Translations under genes and position numbers: made by a program
The notes under the pieces: generated by a model
The model's database searches: none
The model's input: only the letters and a program-made list of their open reading frames with translations
Told to the model about the DNA's origin: nothing
NCBI GenBank assembly: GCA_028679275.1
Contig: JAJRBV010000094.1
Location: 1 to 16,259 of the forward strand
Length of the DNA stretch: 16,259 nucleotides
Direction of reading: 5' to 3'
Origin: Methanoregulaceae archaeon
GTDB taxonomy: Archaea; Halobacteriota; Methanomicrobia; Methanomicrobiales; Methanospirillaceae
In this document: positions 14,084 to 16,259 of the stretch, one piece after another
Numbering within the stretch: the first letter of the stretch is position 1
Layout of the letters: each line of letters begins with the position of its first letter

Positions 14084-14434
14084 ATGAAGGTAAAGGCTGT
14101 TCTTAGCGAAGAGAGGGTTACTCTGTCCGAGGTCCGCGAGGTCCTGATGAAGGTTGAGGCTGAGCGAATCGCATCAGAGAAGGAGATGTCGTATGAGCTT
14201 CGCAAAAGCATCGAGCATGCCAACCAGACTTCCCGAATGCCGGCGGAAAAGTCCCGGGATCTCGTAAAGGAACTTCTGACGCTTGAGAAGATGAAACCCG
14301 ATATCGCCTACCGTATCGCCAATATCGCACCCCGGACCAGGGACGAGCTCCGGGCTATTTATGCAAAGGAAAAATTTTCCCTAACCGGTGAAGAGCTCGA
14401 TGCCATTGTCGGCATCGTGAAGGCATATCTCTGA
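14084..14434 (+). CDS. rpo4: DNA-directed RNA polymerase subunit Rpo4 (F)
   Basis: This subunit forms, together with Rpo7, the stalk of archaeal RNA polymerase, which aids open-complex formation, RNA binding and termination; it is the homologue of eukaryotic Rpb4. It has 116 residues and is all-helical in appearance. After an N-terminal strand (KVKAVLSEERVTLSEVREVL) comes the HRDC-like region with SRDLVKELLTLEKMKPDIAYRIANIAPRTRDELRAIYAKE, which is typical of the family. AGGAG just before 14078 supports the ATG. rpo7 is not in the window. It lies 23 nt after rpl21e, the largest gap inside the operon. Confidence 0.95.
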   Translation: MKVKAVLSEERVTLSEVREVLMKVEAERIASEKEMSYELRKSIEHANQTSRMPAEKSRDLVKELLTLEKMKPDIAYRIANIAPRTRDELRAIYAKEKFSLTGEELDAIVGIVKAYL

Positions 14435-14444
14435 GGTCCTTTCC

Positions 14445-15005
14445 ATGAAGACGGAAAAAAAAGAGATCAATGCCATAGTCCTCGACGTACTCCAGAGAGG
14501 GCATCCCGATGATCCCCGGCCGGTCTTCAAGCGGGAAGCTCTCGTCCAGGCAGTCGGGATCTCGCAGTTCAAACTTCTCGAACTGGTGCCCAAATCTATG
14601 AATATCCAGATCCATGAACGGGTGTACATCGGTGAAGGAGAACGGGAGAAGATCGAGCGGGTCAAGCGGCGGATCAGTTACGACGAGCTGACCCAGACCG
14701 CGAAGGTCGAACTTCCTTTCGTTGTCGAGCAGCTGGTCAGGGAAAAGGAGCCTGAATTTGTACAGTTCTTCAACAAGTCCATCTCGATCACACCGAAACT
14801 GCACATGCTTCACCTCCTTCCGGGGATCGGAAAGAAACTGATGTGGGAGATCCTCACTGAGCGCGAAAAGAAGCCTTTTGAGAGTTTCTCCGATATCAGT
14901 CAGAGGATAAAGTCCATCCCCCATCCTGAAAAGATGGTGGTGAACCGGATTCTCGAGGAACTCCAGGACCCGAATGTGAAGTATCACGTCTTCACCTCGA
15001 AATGA
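14445..15005 (+). CDS. DUF655 family protein (OB-like plus helix-hairpin-helix)
   Basis: This 186-residue protein matches the archaeal DUF655 family (COG1491), annotated as a predicted RNA-binding protein. The N-terminal half (about 8-75) looks like a beta-barrel of the OB/S1 type, with LVPKSMNIQIHERVYIGEGEREKI. The C-terminal part (about 118-172) has helix-hairpin-helix features around LLPGIGKKLMWEIL, then KPFESFSDISQRI and VVNRILEEL, resembling comF/RuvA-like non-specific nucleic-acid-binding hairpins. GAGGT at 14433-14437 overlaps the rpo4 stop and gives the ribosome-binding site. Its stop overlaps the rsmA start. The stable position between rpo4 and rsmA suggests a role linking transcription and rRNA handling, but no function is established. 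Confidence 0.88.
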   Translation: MKTEKKEINAIVLDVLQRGHPDDPRPVFKREALVQAVGISQFKLLELVPKSMNIQIHERVYIGEGEREKIERVKRRISYDELTQTAKVELPFVVEQLVREKEPEFVQFFNKSISITPKLHMLHLLPGIGKKLMWEILTEREKKPFESFSDISQRIKSIPHPEKMVVNRILEELQDPNVKYHVFTSK

Positions 15006-15772
15006 GAGCGCCGAAGGATCAGCACTTCCTGACCGATAAGAATGCGGTCCGGCGTATTGCCGGGCTGATCGAGCTTGAGGGCCGGCTGGTCCTCGAGATC
15101 GGCCCGGGCGAGGGTATCCTCACAAAAGAGCTGCTTGACCGGGGTGCCCGGGTCAATGCGGTAGAGATCGATCCCAGCCTTGTTGAAGAACTGACGCTTT
15201 TTTTTGCTGATGAAATCGAGGAGGGGAGGCTTGCTGTCTTTCAGGGAGATGCCGTCCGCTGCGATCTCCCGCCATTCGACGTGGTGGTATCGAACCTGCC
15301 ATATTCTGCTTCATCAAAGATTACCTTCCGGCTGCTCGCAGCAGGGTTTGAGGTGGCAGTGCTCATGTACCAGGCAGAATTCGCCCGCCGGATGGTCGCA
15401 CCTGCCGGAACACCGGAATGCGGGCGACTCTCGATCATGGTCCAGACCTACTGTTGCGTTGAGCGGTGTTTTGACCTCCCCCCGCAGGCTTTCTCCCCGA
15501 AACCCCAGGTCCGGTCAACGGTGGTGAAGATAATCCCGCGGGGCCCGCTCTTCCCCATCTCGGACGAAGCGCTGTATGCCGATGTGGTACGGGCGCTCTT
15601 TGCCCACAGGAGGAAGACCGTGAGAAACTGCATCAGAAACTCTGCCGGGATTCTTGATCCTGGTATTGCAGAAAAGATGCTTGCCGGCCTTCCCGAGGAG
15701 ATACTCGTCTCCCGCCCGGAATCGCTCTACCTCGAGGACTTTGCGACGATTTCAAACGTGGCATCAGAATGA
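15002..15772 (+). CDS. rsmA: 16S rRNA dimethyladenosine transferase RsmA/KsgA
   Basis: This SAM-dependent enzyme dimethylates the two adjacent adenines in helix 45 of 16S rRNA and acts as a late checkpoint of 30S assembly. It has 256 residues. It shows QHFL (7-10), motif I EIGPGEG (32-38), the acidic ribose-binding residue in VEID (E55), GDAVRCDLP, the catalytic NLPY (98-101), YQAEFARRM, and FSPKPQV (164-170), followed by the small C-terminal RNA-binding domain with FAHRRKTVRN. The ATG at 15002 overlaps the DUF655 stop (ATGA), and its own stop overlaps the next start in the same way. Confidence 0.97.
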   Translation: MRAPKDQHFLTDKNAVRRIAGLIELEGRLVLEIGPGEGILTKELLDRGARVNAVEIDPSLVEELTLFFADEIEEGRLAVFQGDAVRCDLPPFDVVVSNLPYSASSKITFRLLAAGFEVAVLMYQAEFARRMVAPAGTPECGRLSIMVQTYCCVERCFDLPPQAFSPKPQVRSTVVKIIPRGPLFPISDEALYADVVRALFAHRRKTVRNCIRNSAGILDPGIAEKMLAGLPEEILVSRPESLYLEDFATISNVASE

Positions 15773-16259
15773 CGCATCCGGAAGTCTATGCACCGGCAGA
15801 GGACACGTGGCTTCTTCTCCGGACTGCCGAAAAGGAATGCCGCGATGGTGAAAGGGTGCTTGAGATCGGGTGTGGCAGTGGGGCGATTGCCGCGGTTCTG
15901 CGCAGGCAGGCCCGTGTGATTGCTACCGATATCAATCCAAACGCAGTGAGGTCAGCACGGGATGCCGGTGTAGAGGTTGTCAGGACCGATCTCTTTTCAG
16001 GCATATGCGGCACCTTTGATCTGGTGCTCTTCAACCCACCCTACCTCCCCACGACTCCCGATGAACGGATGGATGACTGGTTCGAGTATGCCCTTGACGG
16101 TGGCCCGGATGGCTGTGCGGTCATCGCGAAGTTCCTTTCCGGGATCGGCAGGGTGCTTGCACCGGGCGGGCGAGGGCTCCTCCTGATCTCGTCCCTTACC
16201 GGTCTTCCCGAGGTATCCATGCTGATCAGGCAGGCAGGTTTCACTCCTGAAGTGATCAT
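15769..16259 (+). CDS. HemK2/Mtq2-type protein methyltransferase (3' partial)
   Basis: This is a class I SAM methyltransferase running off the right edge; 163 codons are visible. It opens with MTHPEVYAPAEDTWLLLR, the YxPxEDTxLL N-terminus typical of HemK2 (archaeal/eukaryotic Mtq2) rather than the longer bacterial PrmC. It then shows motif I VLEIGCGSG (30-38), ATDINPNAV (52-60) and the catalytic NPPY (89-92), which marks glutamine or similar amide N-methylation. In eukaryotes and Haloferax the enzyme works with Trm112 and methylates the GGQ glutamine of the class I release factor, so aRF1 is the likely substrate (inference). It is coupled to rsmA by an ATGA overlap. Confidence 0.92.
   Translation, partial: MTHPEVYAPAEDTWLLLRTAEKECRDGERVLEIGCGSGAIAAVLRRQARVIATDINPNAVRSARDAGVEVVRTDLFSGICGTFDLVLFNPPYLPTTPDERMDDWFEYALDGGPDGCAVIAKFLSGIGRVLAPGGRGLLLISSLTGLPEVSMLIRQAGFTPEVI

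Noticed and set aside
14355..14987. 210-codon minus-strand reading frame
   Set aside because: Antisense to the DUF655 gene with mirrored codon pattern; no independent support.
1..16259. CRISPR array, insertion sequence, tRNA or defence system
   Set aside because: Coding density is near complete, with the longest gap 112 nt. No direct-repeat array, transposase, integrase, cloverleaf or known defence gene was seen.

Overview
This window is a gene-dense archaeal chromosome segment, almost certainly from a euryarchaeal methanogen. The order Methanomicrobiales is my best guess. Evidence for Archaea is direct: eukaryote-type ribosomal proteins (S19e, L39e, L31e, L18Ae/LX, L21e), aIF6, the RNA polymerase stalk subunit Rpo4, RNase P subunit Rnp4, SRP54/FtsY, prefoldin alpha, PDCD5, Pus10 and TrmY, and TATA-box promoters. 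The Methanomicrobiales placement is inference from gene content (a bacterial-type XseAB pair beside DUF371 and HVO_0476-type zinc-finger genes) and was not tested by a search.

Layout. Positions 1-3681 hold a mixed block on both strands: a small thioredoxin-fold protein, a convergent HVO_0476-type zinc-finger protein, a DUF371 protein, xseB/xseA (minus strand), and a TIM-barrel sugar-phosphate isomerase/AP-endonuclease-2 family protein. From 3690 to the end every gene is on the plus strand. A strong TATA box precedes a CNNM/CBS/CorC-type membrane protein, with a possible 15-codon leader peptide between them; this gene is coupled to purN. Then come rnp4 and an overlapping CRM-domain (YhbY-like) gene, followed by a T-tract.

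From 6398 a clear BRE/TATA promoter leads into a collinear run of 17 genes that continues past the right edge: rps19e, PDCD5, a COG2117-type PP-loop protein, rpl39e, rpl31e, aIF6, rpl18a, pfdA, ftsY, srp54, trmY, pus10, rpl21e, rpo4, DUF655, rsmA/ksgA and a HemK2-type methyltransferase (cut by the window end). All 16 junctions are overlaps or gaps of 23 nt or less, so this looks like one information-processing superoperon. It makes and matures ribosomes (r-proteins, aIF6, RsmA), modifies tRNA (Pus10 makes pseudouridine-54 and TrmY methylates it), targets and folds nascent chains (SRP54, FtsY, prefoldin), transcribes (Rpo4) and probably modifies the release factor (HemK2).

I see no mobile element, CRISPR array, tRNA, rRNA or defence system. 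The longest gene-free stretch is 112 nt. The most interesting points are the possible leader peptide and hairpin before the CNNM gene, the altered G3 motif in SRP54, the uncharacterised PP-loop and DUF655 proteins inside the ribosomal operon, the overlapping trmY/pus10 pair, and a folate-type PurN in a likely methanogen.
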